DNA from: Crenobacter luteus
Lineage (GTDB): Bacteria; Pseudomonadota; Gammaproteobacteria; Burkholderiales; Chromobacteriaceae
Length of the DNA stretch: 64,000 nt
Assembly: GCF_004345725.1 (NCBI RefSeq)
Contig: NZ_SLXG01000001.1
Location: 186,001 to 250,000, forward strand
Direction of reading: 5' to 3'
Shown here: piece after piece, positions 39,240 to 48,981 of the stretch
Layout: the number at the start of each line of letters is the position of its first letter
How positions within the stretch are numbered: the first letter of the stretch is position 1
Program-made: the position numbers and the translations under genes
Notes under the pieces: model-generated
What the model was told of the DNA's origin: nothing
The model's database searches: none
The model's input: only the letters and a program-made list of their open reading frames with translations

Positions 39240-40172
39240 ATGTCTGCCAACTATCCGCGCGACCTGATCGGTTACGGTCGCAACATTCCGAAGGCCAACT
39301 GGCCGGGCAACGCGCGCGTCGCGCTGCAATTCGTCCTCAACTACGAGGAGGGCGGCGAGAACTGCGTGCTGCACGGCGACAAGGCGTCCGAGCAGTTCCT
39401 GTCCGAAATCGTCGGTGCGGCCGCCTACGAGGCGCGCCACATGTCGATGGAAAGCATCTACGAATACGGTTCGCGCGCCGGCGTCTGGCGCATCCTCAAC
39501 GAATTCGAACGCCGCGGCTGGCCGCTGACCATCTTCGGCGTGGCGACCGCGCTGGCCCGTCACCCGGAAGTGGCCAAGGCGTTCGTCGACGGCGGCCACG
39601 AGATCGCCTGCCACGGTCTGAAGTGGATCCACTACCAGAATATCGACAAGGAAACCGAGCGCCAGCACATGAAGGAAGCGATGCAGATCATCAAGGATCT
39701 GCTCGGCGTGACGCCGCAGGGCTGGTACACCGGCCGCGACAGCCCGAACACCCGCCAGCTGGTGGTCGAACACGGCGGCTTCGCCTACGACGCCGACTAC
39801 TACGGCGACGACCTGCCGTTCTGGACCGAGGTCGAGCTGTCCGACGGCTCGAAGAAGCCGCACCTGGTGGTGCCGTACACCCTCGATTCCAACGATATGC
39901 GCTTTGCCACGCCGCAGGGCTTCAACACCGGCGAGCACTTCTACCAGTACCTGAAGGACGCCTTCGACGTGCTGTACGCCGAAGGCGCCGAGACGCCGAA
40001 GATGCTGTCGATCGGCATGCACTGCCGCCTGCTCGGCCGCCCGGGTCGCTTCGCCGCGTTCAAGCGCTTCCTCGACTACGTGGCCAGCCACGACCAGGTC
40101 TGGATCGCCCGTCGCATCGACATCGCCAAGCACTGGGCCGAACACCACCCCTACCAGCCCAAAGGAGAATAA
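39240..40172 (+). CDS. puuE: Allantoinase, PuuE (polysaccharide-deacetylase-like) type
   Basis: 310-aa cofactor-light allantoinase of the NodB/polysaccharide-deacetylase fold hydrolysing allantoin to allantoate. PRDLIGYGRNIPKANWPGNA, MESIYEYGSRAGVWRIL and EIACHGLKWIHYQ are characteristic. GGAGG precedes the ATG. uraD begins 4 bp after its stop codon. Confidence 0.95.
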   Translation: MSANYPRDLIGYGRNIPKANWPGNARVALQFVLNYEEGGENCVLHGDKASEQFLSEIVGAAAYEARHMSMESIYEYGSRAGVWRILNEFERRGWPLTIFGVATALARHPEVAKAFVDGGHEIACHGLKWIHYQNIDKETERQHMKEAMQIIKDLLGVTPQGWYTGRDSPNTRQLVVEHGGFAYDADYYGDDLPFWTEVELSDGSKKPHLVVPYTLDSNDMRFATPQGFNTGEHFYQYLKDAFDVLYAEGAETPKMLSIGMHCRLLGRPGRFAAFKRFLDYVASHDQVWIARRIDIAKHWAEHHPYQPKGE

Positions 40173-40176
40173 GACC

Positions 40177-40695
40177 ATGAGCAAAACGATCAGCCTGACC
40201 GAACTGAACGGTCTGCCGGTTGCCGATTTCGTCAACGTGCTGGGCGGCATCTTCGAGCACTCGCCGTGGGTGCCGGAGGCCGTGGCGTCGCAGCGCCCGT
40301 TCACCAGCGTCGAGGGGCTGCACAACGCGATGATCGCCGCGATCGAGAACGCCGGCGTCGACGCGCAGCTGAAACTGATCCGCGCCCACCCGGAGCTGGC
40401 CGGCAAGGCCGCGGTGCGCGGCGAGCTGACCGAGGAGTCGACCAACGAGCAGGCCGGCGCCGGCCTCGACAAGTGCTCGCCGGAAGAATTCGAGAAGCTG
40501 ACCCGCCTGAACGCCGAGTACAACGCCAAGTTCGGCTTCCCGTTCATCCTCGCGGTGCGCGGCTACGACCGCCACGGCATCATCCGCGAGTTCGAGCGTC
40601 GCGTCGGCCTGAACGCCGAACAAGAGCGTGCGGAAAGCCTGTCGCAGATCTACAAGATCGGCGGCTTCCGCCTGCACGACCTGATCAAGATCTGA
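40177..40695 (+). CDS. uraD: OHCU decarboxylase
   Basis: 172-aa enzyme decarboxylating 2-oxo-4-hydroxy-4-carboxy-5-ureidoimidazoline to S-allantoin. The catalytic His is in LIRAHPELAGKAA (about residue 69), and FPFILAVRGYDRHGII is conserved. The order uraH, uraD, puuE therefore covers urate to allantoate together with puuD. Confidence 0.95.
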   Translation: MSKTISLTELNGLPVADFVNVLGGIFEHSPWVPEAVASQRPFTSVEGLHNAMIAAIENAGVDAQLKLIRAHPELAGKAAVRGELTEESTNEQAGAGLDKCSPEEFEKLTRLNAEYNAKFGFPFILAVRGYDRHGIIREFERRVGLNAEQERAESLSQIYKIGGFRLHDLIKI

Positions 40696-40724
40696 TCGCC
40701 TTCCTCGGCCAGGCCCGACGAGGG

Positions 40725-40733
40725 TTGGCCGAG
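40725..40733 (+). repeat. 9-mer copy in the uraD-alc gap with degenerate partner
   Basis: GGGTTGGCCGAGCC follows CCTCGGCCAGGCCC (40704-40717), an imperfect inverted pair after uraD. Confidence 0.6.
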
Positions 40734-40767
40734 CCTCTCGCCCCAATAACCTATTCAGGAGAAGACA

Positions 40768-41811
40768 ATGGCTGCACCCAATGCACCGGTCGGTACCATC
40801 ATCAACGCGCGTCCTGCCGAGTCGGTGCCGGAATTCGCCACCCGTTACACCAACCTGGCCCACGAAGACTTCGGCGCCAAGGTGCTGTTCTGCACCGACG
40901 AATGGTTCGCCGCCGCCTCGCGCATGCTGCAGGCGTCCGAGCCGGTGTTCATCGTCGGCAAGTTCGACGACCACGGCAAATGGATGGACGGCTGGGAAAC
41001 CCGTCGCCGCCGCAACGGTGGCCACGACTTCGCGATCGTGAAGCTGGGTCTGCCGGGCGTGATCAAGGGCTTCGACATCGAGACCAGCCACTTCACCGGC
41101 AACTTCCCGCCGGCCGCGTCGATCGAGGCCTGCTATAGCGAAACCGACCCGACCGAAGACACCGTCTGGACCGAAGTGGTCGCCACCACCTCGCTGAACG
41201 GCGACTCGCACCACTTCATCGAGATCTCGGACGAGCGTCCGTGGACCCACCTGCGTCTGCACATCTACCCGGACGGCGGCGTCGCCCGCTTCCGCGTCTA
41301 CGGTCTGCCCAAGTGCGACTGGGACAAGAAGGACGCCAACGAGCTGATCGAAGTGTCGGCGCTGGAAAACGGCGGCCGTGTGGTGGCGTTCAACAACGCC
41401 CACTTCGGCGTGCCGTTCCGCCTGATCATGCCGGGCCGCGGCGTCAACATGGGCGACGGCTGGGAAACCCGTCGCCGTCGCGAGCCGGGCAACGACTGGT
41501 GCATCGTCGAGCTGGGCCACGCCGCGACCGTCGAGAAGATCGAAGTCGACACCGCCCACTTCAAGGGCAACTACCCGGACCGCGTGTCGATCCAGGCCGC
41601 CTACGTGACCAACAGCACCGACCAGTCGATCGTGACCCAGGCGATGTTCTGGGACACCCTGCTGCCGGAGCAGAAGACCGAGATGGACAAGCAGCACTAC
41701 TACGGCGCCGAGCAGATCCGCGACATCGGCCCGGTCACCCATGTGCGCCTGAACATCTTCCCGGACGGCGGCGTCAGCCGTCTGCGCATCTGGGGCAAGC
41801 TGGCCAAGTAA
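40768..41811 (+). CDS. alc: Allantoicase
   Basis: 347-aa enzyme converting allantoate to ureidoglycolate and urea. It is built of two homologous allantoicase domains, visible as a repeated GWETRRRR motif (about residues 74 and 231), each followed by an SHF or AHF segment and a glycan-binding-like beta fold. AGGAG precedes the ATG. It is part of the puuE-uraD-alc-allA run. Confidence 0.96.
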   Translation: MAAPNAPVGTIINARPAESVPEFATRYTNLAHEDFGAKVLFCTDEWFAAASRMLQASEPVFIVGKFDDHGKWMDGWETRRRRNGGHDFAIVKLGLPGVIKGFDIETSHFTGNFPPAASIEACYSETDPTEDTVWTEVVATTSLNGDSHHFIEISDERPWTHLRLHIYPDGGVARFRVYGLPKCDWDKKDANELIEVSALENGGRVVAFNNAHFGVPFRLIMPGRGVNMGDGWETRRRREPGNDWCIVELGHAATVEKIEVDTAHFKGNYPDRVSIQAAYVTNSTDQSIVTQAMFWDTLLPEQKTEMDKQHYYGAEQIRDIGPVTHVRLNIFPDGGVSRLRIWGKLAK

Positions 41812-41841
41812 GCGGCCGGATCGCTCGATAGCGAGATGAAC

Positions 41842-41870
41842 AGCCCCGTCCGGTTCGCCGGACGGGGCTT
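41842..41870 (+). terminator. Hairpin between alc and allA
   Basis: AGCCCCGTCCGG-TTCG-CCGGACGGGGCT followed by only TT. A very stable stem; probably a processing or attenuation signal inside the operon. Confidence 0.6.
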
Positions 41871-41894
41871 TAGCCAGAAAAACGAGGAGACAAC

Positions 41895-42407
41895 ATGACT
41901 ACCCTGACACTCGAACTGCTGACCAAGGAAGCGTTCGCCCCCTTCGGCGACGTGATCCAGATCGACGGCAGCGAATGGTTCCCGATCAACAACGGCACCA
42001 CCAAGCGCTACCACAACCTCGGCCGCGTCGAAGTGACCGGCGAGGGCGGTCTGCCCATCATCAGCATGTGCCGCGGCGACGCCTTCCAGCTGCCGGTGGA
42101 AGTGAAGATGCTCGAGCGCCACCCGCTGGGCAGCCAGGCCTTCATCCCGTCGAGCGGCGCGCCGTTCATCGTCGTGGTGGCCCCGAACGGCGCCGACGAC
42201 AAGCCGGACGAGAGCCAGCTCAAGGGCTTCATCGTGCGCGGCGACCAGGGTGTGAACTACCACCGCGGCACCTGGCACCATCCGCTGGTCACGCTGGGCT
42301 GCGAGGGCGACTTCATCGTCGTCGACCGCGGCGGTCCGGGCCACAACTGCGACGAGGTGCAACTGTCGCAGGTTTATCTCATCGAGTCCGCGCCGGCGCT
42401 CGCTTGA
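41895..42407 (+). CDS. allA: Ureidoglycolate lyase
   Basis: 170-aa cupin-like enzyme splitting ureidoglycolate into glyoxylate and urea. EAFAPFGDVIQ at the start, LERHPLGSQAFIP and NYHRGTWHHPL are family signatures. It completes allantoin breakdown and supplies glyoxylate to Gcl. GAGGAG precedes the ATG. Confidence 0.94.
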   Translation: MTTLTLELLTKEAFAPFGDVIQIDGSEWFPINNGTTKRYHNLGRVEVTGEGGLPIISMCRGDAFQLPVEVKMLERHPLGSQAFIPSSGAPFIVVVAPNGADDKPDESQLKGFIVRGDQGVNYHRGTWHHPLVTLGCEGDFIVVDRGGPGHNCDEVQLSQVYLIESAPALA

Positions 42408-42440
42408 GCACTTAGCCAGTGCATCGCCCCCTCGCTTCGG

Positions 42441-42446
42441 TATAAT
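42441..42446 (+). promoter_or_regulatory. -10 element before the purine permease gene
   Basis: Perfect TATAAT about 113 bp upstream of the permease start; the -35 region is poor, so an activator may be needed. Confidence 0.4.
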
Positions 42447-42558
42447 CTCTTCTTTGGAAGGGAAATAAACGACCTTAATATCACTCGGCGTCGCCGGTCA
42501 CCCGCAGTCCGACCGGCCGGCAAGGCTCGACAAGAAGCCGCCGCGCCAGGGGAGAAGA

Positions 42559-43902
42559 ATGGAAGAGACTCAGGCTGTCCACCCGGTGGACGAGGTGCTG
42601 CCGCTGGGGCCGCTGTTCGTCTACGGCCTGCAGCACGTGCTGGTGATGTACGCCGGTGCCGTCGCGGTGCCGCTGATCCTCGGCACCGCGCTCGATCTGC
42701 CGCACGAGTACCTGGTGTTCCTGATCAACGCGGACCTGTTCGCGTGCGGGATCGCCACCATCATCCAGGCGGTGGGGGTCGGGCGCTTCGGCTGCCGGCT
42801 GCCGCTGGTGCAGGGCTGCACCTTCGCCGCGGTGACGCCGATGATCCTGATCGGCAAGGACTACGGCCTGACCGGCATCTACGGCGCGGTGATCGCCTCT
42901 GGCATCTTCACGATGCTGGCGAGCCCGTTCATCGCCAAGCTGCTGCGTTTCTTCCCCAAGGTGGTGATGGGGTCGATCATCACGCTGATCGGCTTGTCCA
43001 TCATGCCGGTCGCGGTAGGCTGGCTGGGCGGGGGACACCCGTCCATGCCCGGCTTCGGCGCGATGAGTTCGCTGGCGATCGGCATGTTCACGCTGCTGGT
43101 CATCCTGCTGGTCTACCGGCTCGCGCACGGTTTCTTCCGGAATATCGCGATCCTGACCGGCCTGGTGGTCGGTACCGTGGTCGCCTCGCTGTTCGGCATG
43201 ACCGACTTCCAGCCGGTGGGGCACACGGCCTGGCTGGGGCTGCCTATCCCGATGTACTTCGGCTTGCCGGAGTTCTACGTCGTGCCGTGCGTGATCCTGT
43301 CGCTGGTCATGGTGGTGACCATGATCGAGACCATGTCCGACATGCTCGCGATCGGCCAGATGGTCGAAAAACCGGTCGATCAGGAAACGCTCAGGCGCGG
43401 CCTGTTGGCCGACGGCTTGTCGACGACGCTGGGCGGGGTATTCAATACCTTTCCGTACACGGCGTTCGCGCAGAATGTCGGTTTGATCGGGGTGACGGGG
43501 GCCAAGAGCCGCTTCATCGTGGCCATGGCCGGCGTGATCCTGATATCGTTGGGCCTGTTCCCCAAGCTGGCCGGCGTGGTCGCCTCGGTGCCGAAACCGG
43601 TGCTCGGCGGCGCCGGGATCGTGATGTTCGGCATGGTGGCGGCCGCCGGTATCCGTACCCTGGGTGAGGTCGAATACCGCGGCAACAGCAACGGCATGGT
43701 GGTGGCGCTGGCCCTCGGGATCGGGATGATGCCGGTGCTCGTGCCGTCGATTTTCAGCCGTTTCCCGGAGCTGGCGAATATTTTTTTGCACAGTGGCATC
43801 ACGATGGGTACGCTGGTAGCCATCGTGGCCAACCTGTGTCTCAATAAACTTCAGAGCAATGATGAAGCAATGGAAAATGTGTCGGCATCAGAGCACGCCT
43901 GA
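42559..43902 (+). CDS. NCS2-family purine (xanthine/urate) permease
   Basis: 447-aa inner-membrane symporter of the nucleobase-ascorbate (NCS2) family with about 14 hydrophobic segments. Family motifs are LQHVLVMYAGAVAVPLI, GTKYG-like LIGKDYGLTGIYGA and the QN-type motif FAQNVGLIGVTGAKSR. It resembles xanthine/urate transporters (XanP, UacT). Substrate is inferred from its place between the urate pathway genes and xdhABC. Start at 42559 after a GGGGAGAAG site. Confidence 0.88.
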   Translation: MEETQAVHPVDEVLPLGPLFVYGLQHVLVMYAGAVAVPLILGTALDLPHEYLVFLINADLFACGIATIIQAVGVGRFGCRLPLVQGCTFAAVTPMILIGKDYGLTGIYGAVIASGIFTMLASPFIAKLLRFFPKVVMGSIITLIGLSIMPVAVGWLGGGHPSMPGFGAMSSLAIGMFTLLVILLVYRLAHGFFRNIAILTGLVVGTVVASLFGMTDFQPVGHTAWLGLPIPMYFGLPEFYVVPCVILSLVMVVTMIETMSDMLAIGQMVEKPVDQETLRRGLLADGLSTTLGGVFNTFPYTAFAQNVGLIGVTGAKSRFIVAMAGVILISLGLFPKLAGVVASVPKPVLGGAGIVMFGMVAAAGIRTLGEVEYRGNSNGMVVALALGIGMMPVLVPSIFSRFPELANIFLHSGITMGTLVAIVANLCLNKLQSNDEAMENVSASEHA

Positions 43903-43969
43903 CTTTTTTCCGGATTTGACGTCGGTCGCGCCCATCGGGTCGGCTGGCGACGCATAAGAGGAGAAGAAA

Positions 43970-45427
43970 ATGGGAAACCGAAGAACTGTCCGGTTCTTGT
44001 TGAACGGTGAGTTGCGCGAAGTGGTTCCGACCTCGCCGACCCAGAGCTTGTTGAACTATCTTCGCGAGGAAGAGCGCGCCACCGGGACCAAGGAAGGGTG
44101 TGCCGAGGGCGACTGTGGCGCGTGTACCGTCACCGAAGCCGAACTGACCGAAACCGGCGAGGTTCGCTTCCGTGCGATCAACGCGTGCATCCGCTTCCTG
44201 CCGACTTTCGACGGCCGTGCGATCTGGACCGTCGAAGGCATTGCCAACCCGGACGGCTCCCTCCATCCGGCCCAGCAGGCGATGATCGACAACCACGGCT
44301 CGCAGTGTGGTTTCTGCACCCCGGGCTTCGTGATGTCGATGTACACCATGTACCAGAACGGCGAAACCAAACCGAGCCGCGAGCGCGTGCTCGATTGCCT
44401 GTCTGGCAACCTGTGTCGTTGTACGGGCTATCGTCCCATTGTTGAGGCCGCCATGAAAATGGGTGATTACCCTGAGGCCAGGACTTGCGGCGATACCCTG
44501 GCCGAACGCCTGAAGGCGATCCGCCCCGAGGGTACGCTTGAGGTCGAGACCGCGGCGGGCAACCGTTACTATGCGCCGGCCACGGTCGAGGAGCTGGCCG
44601 CGCTGTACGAGGCCAACCCGGACGCGGTGATCCTCGCCGGCGGCACCGACGTCGGCCTGTGGGTGACCAAGCACCTGATGGACCTCAAGACCGTCATCTA
44701 TATCGGCGGCATCCAGGAGCTCAAGAAGATCGAGCAGCGCGACGGCGCGATCGAAATCGGCGCGGCCGTGCTCTTGAACGATGCCTTCCCGGTCGTCGTC
44801 GAGCAGTATCCGGAGATGGAAGAGCTGTGGAAGCGCTTCTCGTCGACCCCGATCCGCAATTCGGGCACCTTCGTCGGCAACCTGGCCAACGGCTCGCCGA
44901 TCGGCGACAACCCGCCACCGATGATCGCCGTCGGCGCGCGCGTCGTGCTGCGCAAGGGCGACCGTCGCCGGGAAATGCCCCTCGAAGACCTATACTTGGC
45001 CTACCGCAAGCAGGCCCGCGACGCCGGCGAATTCGTCGAGAGCGTGCGCGTGCCGCTGCGCCGCGAGTCGGTGAAGTTTGCCGTCTACAAACTGTCCAAA
45101 CGCTACGACCAGGACATCTCGGCCGTCTGCGCCGCGTTTGCGCTCGACATCGAGAACGGTCGCGTGAAGGACGCGCGCATCGCCTACGGCGGTATGGCCG
45201 CCACCCCGAAGCGCGCCAGCCACGCCGAAGCCGCCCTGAACGGCGCATCCTGGGACGAGGCCAGCGTACAGAAAGCGATGTCCGCGATGGAGCAGGACTA
45301 CCAGCCGATGACCGACATGCGCGCGACCAGCGAGTACCGCATGACCACGGCCAAGAACCTGGTCTACCGTTTCTTCGTGGAAACGACCAGCGGGCAAGAG
45401 CTCAGCCTGTACGCCGCCAACAACTAA
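43970..45427 (+). CDS. xdhA: Xanthine dehydrogenase small subunit (2Fe-2S/FAD)
   Basis: 485-aa subunit. N-terminal 2Fe-2S clusters are formed by CAEGDCGAC (about 44-52) and by CGFCTPGF plus CRCTGYRP (about 113-152). The FAD domain follows with NSGTFVGNLANGSPIGDNPP. It passes electrons from the Mo site to NAD. GAGGAG precedes the ATG. First gene of xdhABC. Confidence 0.96.
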   Translation: MGNRRTVRFLLNGELREVVPTSPTQSLLNYLREEERATGTKEGCAEGDCGACTVTEAELTETGEVRFRAINACIRFLPTFDGRAIWTVEGIANPDGSLHPAQQAMIDNHGSQCGFCTPGFVMSMYTMYQNGETKPSRERVLDCLSGNLCRCTGYRPIVEAAMKMGDYPEARTCGDTLAERLKAIRPEGTLEVETAAGNRYYAPATVEELAALYEANPDAVILAGGTDVGLWVTKHLMDLKTVIYIGGIQELKKIEQRDGAIEIGAAVLLNDAFPVVVEQYPEMEELWKRFSSTPIRNSGTFVGNLANGSPIGDNPPPMIAVGARVVLRKGDRRREMPLEDLYLAYRKQARDAGEFVESVRVPLRRESVKFAVYKLSKRYDQDISAVCAAFALDIENGRVKDARIAYGGMAATPKRASHAEAALNGASWDEASVQKAMSAMEQDYQPMTDMRATSEYRMTTAKNLVYRFFVETTSGQELSLYAANN

Positions 45428-45445
45428 GGGATGAGAGGAAAGACC

Positions 45446-47779
45446 ATGCAACAGCAACATCGCACCGTCGGTCAGTCGCTCAAGCACGAAAGTGCCCACC
45501 TGCACGTGAGCGGCAAGGCCAACTACACCGACGACATTCCGCAGCGTGAAGGCACGCTGCACGCCGCCATCGGCATCTCGACCCGCGCGCACGCCAAGAT
45601 CAAGGCCATGGACCTGTCGGCGGTGAAGGCCGCCGAGGGCGTGATCGCCGTGATCACCCTTGACGACGTGCCGGGCGACAAGTACCTCGGCCCCTTCCTG
45701 CACGACGAGCCGATCTTCGCCGACGAGGAAGTGCTGTACTACGGCCAGCCGGTGTTCGCCGTGGCCGCCACCAGCCACGACCTCGCGCGTCGCGCCGCCA
45801 AGCTCGCCAAGATCGAATACGAAGACCTGCCGGCGATCCTGACCGCGCAGGCCGCCGCCGAGGCGAAAGCCTACGTGCTGCCGCCGGTGCACATCAAGCG
45901 CGGCAACGTCGAGGAGAAGCTCGCCAACGCCAAGCACCGCGTGACCGGCGTATTCGACCTGGGCGGCCAGGAGCAGTTCTACCTGGAAGGCCAGATCGCC
46001 TACGCGCTGCCGGGCGAAGACGGCGACATGCACGTCTACACCTCGACCCAGCACCCGTCCGAGATGCAGTTCATGGTCGCGCACGCGCTCGGCCAACATG
46101 TGCATACCGTGAAGGCCGAGTGCCGTCGCATGGGGGGCGGCTTCGGCGGCAAGGAAACCCAGTCGTGGGTGTTCGCCGTGATCGCCGCCTTGCTCGCGCG
46201 CAAGACCGGCAAGCCGGTCAAGCTGCGCGCCGACCGCGACGACGACATGATGATCACCGGCAAGCGTCACGACTTCCAGATCCTGTACGACATCGCGCAC
46301 GACGATGACGGTCGCATTCAGGGTCTGAAGATCGAGTACCGCCTGCGCTGCGGCTTTTCGGCCGACCTGTCCGGCCCGGTCGGCGACCGCGCGATCTTCC
46401 ACACCGACAACGCCTACTATCTGGACGAGTTCGACATCCTGTCGATCCGCGGCAAGACCAACACCCAGTCGAACACCGCCTTCCGCGGCTTCGGCGGCCC
46501 GCAGGGCATCATCGCGATCGAGTACATGATCGACACGATCGCGCGCAAGCTCGGCAAGGATCCGCTCGACGTCCGCAAGATCAACTTCTACGGCAAGACC
46601 GACCGCAACGTCACCCCGTACCAGATGACGGTGGAAGACAACGTGATCCACGAGCTGGTCGCCGAGCTCGAGGAGACGTCGGAATACCGCAAGCGCCGCC
46701 AGGAAGTGAACGAGTTCAACGCCAAGAACAAGATCCTGAAGAAGGGCCTGGCGCTGGTGCCGGTCAAGTTCGGCATCTCGTTCACCGCGACCCAGTTCAA
46801 CCAGGCCGGCGCGCTGTTGCACGTCTACACCGACGGTTCGGTGATGATCAACCACGGCGGCACCGAAATGGGCCAGGGCCTGAACACCAAGGTGGCGCAA
46901 GTCGTCGCCGAGGAGTTGGGCCTGTCGATCGACCGCGTGCGCGTGTCGGCGACCGACACCTCGAAGGTGCCGAACACTTCGGCGACCGCCGCGTCGACCG
47001 GTACCGACCTGAACGGCAAGGCCGCACAGGACGCGTGCGTGAAGGTCAAGGAAAAGCTGGCCGCCTTCGCCGCCGAGCGCTACGGCTGCAAACCGGAGGA
47101 AGTGCGCTTTGCCGACAACCACGTGTACGCCGGCAACGAGAAGATCGCTTTCGAGGAGTTCGTCAAGATCGCCTACACCGCGCGCGTGCCGCTGTGGTCG
47201 TCGGGCTTCTACCGCACGCCGAAGATCCACTACGACTTCAAGACGCTGACCGGTCGTCCGTTCTTCTACTTCGCCTACGGCGCCTCGGTGTCCGAGGTGA
47301 TCATCGACACGCTGACCGGCGAGAGCCGCCTGCTGCGCGCCGACGTGCTGCACGACGTCGGTAGCTCGCTGAACCCGGCGATCGACATCGGCCAGGTCGA
47401 GGGCGGCTTCATTCAGGGCGCCGGCTGGCTGACCACCGAGGAGCTGTGGTGGAACAAGGACGGCAAGCTGATGACGCACGCGCCGTCGACCTACAAGATC
47501 CCGTCGGTGTCCGACGTGCCGGCGCAGTTCAACACGCGCCTGTACGCCAACAGCAACAAGGAAGACTCGATCTACCACTCGAAGGCCGTCGGCGAGCCGC
47601 CGCTGCCCTTGGGCATGTCGGTGTTCCTCGCGCTGCGCGACGCGGTCGCCGCGGTCGACGACAGCGGCCGCGCCGTGCCGCCGCTGATGGCGCCGGCCAC
47701 CGCCGAGGCGATCCTGAAGGCGGTCGAGGCGGTCAAGGCCGCCAAGAAGGCCGAAGCGGTCGAAGCCGAGACGGTATGA
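45446..47779 (+). CDS. xdhB: Xanthine dehydrogenase large (molybdopterin) subunit
   Basis: 777-aa Mo-cofactor subunit oxidising hypoxanthine and xanthine to urate. Seen: RRMGGGFGGKETQ, NTAFRGFGGPQG, GGTEMGQGLNTK and the catalytic-Glu segment AVGEPPLPLG near residue 715. The ATG at 45446 has GAGAGGAAAG upstream. It overlaps xdhC by four bases (ATGA). One 9-mer copy at 46088 reads LGQ. Confidence 0.96.
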   Translation: MQQQHRTVGQSLKHESAHLHVSGKANYTDDIPQREGTLHAAIGISTRAHAKIKAMDLSAVKAAEGVIAVITLDDVPGDKYLGPFLHDEPIFADEEVLYYGQPVFAVAATSHDLARRAAKLAKIEYEDLPAILTAQAAAEAKAYVLPPVHIKRGNVEEKLANAKHRVTGVFDLGGQEQFYLEGQIAYALPGEDGDMHVYTSTQHPSEMQFMVAHALGQHVHTVKAECRRMGGGFGGKETQSWVFAVIAALLARKTGKPVKLRADRDDDMMITGKRHDFQILYDIAHDDDGRIQGLKIEYRLRCGFSADLSGPVGDRAIFHTDNAYYLDEFDILSIRGKTNTQSNTAFRGFGGPQGIIAIEYMIDTIARKLGKDPLDVRKINFYGKTDRNVTPYQMTVEDNVIHELVAELEETSEYRKRRQEVNEFNAKNKILKKGLALVPVKFGISFTATQFNQAGALLHVYTDGSVMINHGGTEMGQGLNTKVAQVVAEELGLSIDRVRVSATDTSKVPNTSATAASTGTDLNGKAAQDACVKVKEKLAAFAAERYGCKPEEVRFADNHVYAGNEKIAFEEFVKIAYTARVPLWSSGFYRTPKIHYDFKTLTGRPFFYFAYGASVSEVIIDTLTGESRLLRADVLHDVGSSLNPAIDIGQVEGGFIQGAGWLTTEELWWNKDGKLMTHAPSTYKIPSVSDVPAQFNTRLYANSNKEDSIYHSKAVGEPPLPLGMSVFLALRDAVAAVDDSGRAVPPLMAPATAEAILKAVEAVKAAKKAEAVEAETV

Positions 47780-48762
47780 CCTTCGCGGTCCGCAACGGCG
47801 CCAACTGGCTCGAGGCACTGCGCGCGGCGCGCGCAGCGTCGCAGCCGGCCGCGCTGATCACCGTGACGCGCGCCGACGGCTCCGCCCCGCGCGAAGCCGG
47901 CGCGCGCATGGCGGTCGGACCCGACTGGCAGGCCGACACCATCGGCGGCGGCACGCTCGAGTTCCGCGCGATCGACGCGGCGCGCGAGCTGTTCGCCGCC
48001 GGCGCAGCGCGCCGCGCGACGCTGCGCATGCCGCTCGGTGCCAGTCTCGGCCAGTGCTGCGGCGGCGTGGTGTTCCTCGCGATCGAGCGCATCGACGCCG
48101 ACGACGACGCGTGGTTGGCCGAGGCTGCCCGCGCGTCGGCCGACGGCGAGGTGCGCGTGCGCCACGTGCCGCTGTCCGATCCCTCGGCCAAGGTCACGCT
48201 GACCGCGCCGCAAGGCGAGGCCGGCCAGACGCGGCTGGAGAAGGAAGGCGACGCCGAGTGGCTGCTCGACGTGCTGTTGCCGTCGACGATGCAGGTGGTG
48301 CTGTTCGGCGCCGGCCACGTCGGCCGCGCGCTGGCGAGCCTGCTGGGCACGCTGCCGTGCAAGGTCACCTGGCTGGACGCGCGCGACGACATGTTCCCCG
48401 ACGCGGTGGCGGACAACATCGTCACCGAGGTCGGCGACGACGGCGACGTGGCGCGTCAGCCGGCCGGTGCCTACTGGCTGATCCTGACGCACAACCACGC
48501 GCTGGACTTCGACATCGTCGAGAAGGTGCTCAAGCGCGGCGACGCGGCCTACGTCGGCCTGATCGGCTCCAAGAGCAAGCGGGCGAACTTCACCCGCCGG
48601 CTCGAGGCGCGCGGCGTCGGCCGCGAGCGCGTGGCCGCCGAGCTGACCTGTCCGATCGGCATCGCGGGCATCGCGGGCAAGGAGCCGCCGGTGATCGCGG
48701 TGTCGGTGGTCGCCGAGCTGCTGCAGTTGCACGAAGCCCGATTGCGCGCCCTGCGCGACTGA
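47776..48762 (+). CDS. xdhC: Xanthine dehydrogenase maturation protein XdhC
   Basis: 328-aa chaperone that binds the molybdenum cofactor, promotes its sulfuration and inserts it into XdhB. The N-terminal XdhC/CoxI domain has GSAPREAGARMAV and GQCCGGVVFL; the C-terminal Rossmann domain has VVLFGAGHVGRAL and AYVGLIGSKSKR. It is coupled to xdhB by overlap. 9-mers at 48115 and 48183 read LAE and SAK. Confidence 0.94.
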   Translation: MTFAVRNGANWLEALRAARAASQPAALITVTRADGSAPREAGARMAVGPDWQADTIGGGTLEFRAIDAARELFAAGAARRATLRMPLGASLGQCCGGVVFLAIERIDADDDAWLAEAARASADGEVRVRHVPLSDPSAKVTLTAPQGEAGQTRLEKEGDAEWLLDVLLPSTMQVVLFGAGHVGRALASLLGTLPCKVTWLDARDDMFPDAVADNIVTEVGDDGDVARQPAGAYWLILTHNHALDFDIVEKVLKRGDAAYVGLIGSKSKRANFTRRLEARGVGRERVAAELTCPIGIAGIAGKEPPVIAVSVVAELLQLHEARLRALRD

Positions 48763-48773
48763 TCTACCCTAGG

Positions 48774-48799
48774 CGGGCCGGTTTTGCCGGCCCGTTTTC
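48774..48799 (+). terminator. Terminator of xdhABC
   Basis: CGGGCCGG / CCGGCCCG with a five-base loop followed by TTTT. Confidence 0.85.
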
Positions 48800-48981
48800 T
48801 TTTGCAGTTCCGGCCTGGATCGTAGGGGGTCCGCCAGGTCGCGATACAAGGCCCCCTGCGCCGGTACGCGCTTCAGTCCGTTGGAGGTCTTTCGACCGTT
48901 TTACCAAGGTCGCCAGACGGATGCGAAGCCGCGCCACGGGTGCGGGCGACGTCATGCCGTGTGGCGAAGATGGAGTCAGCC

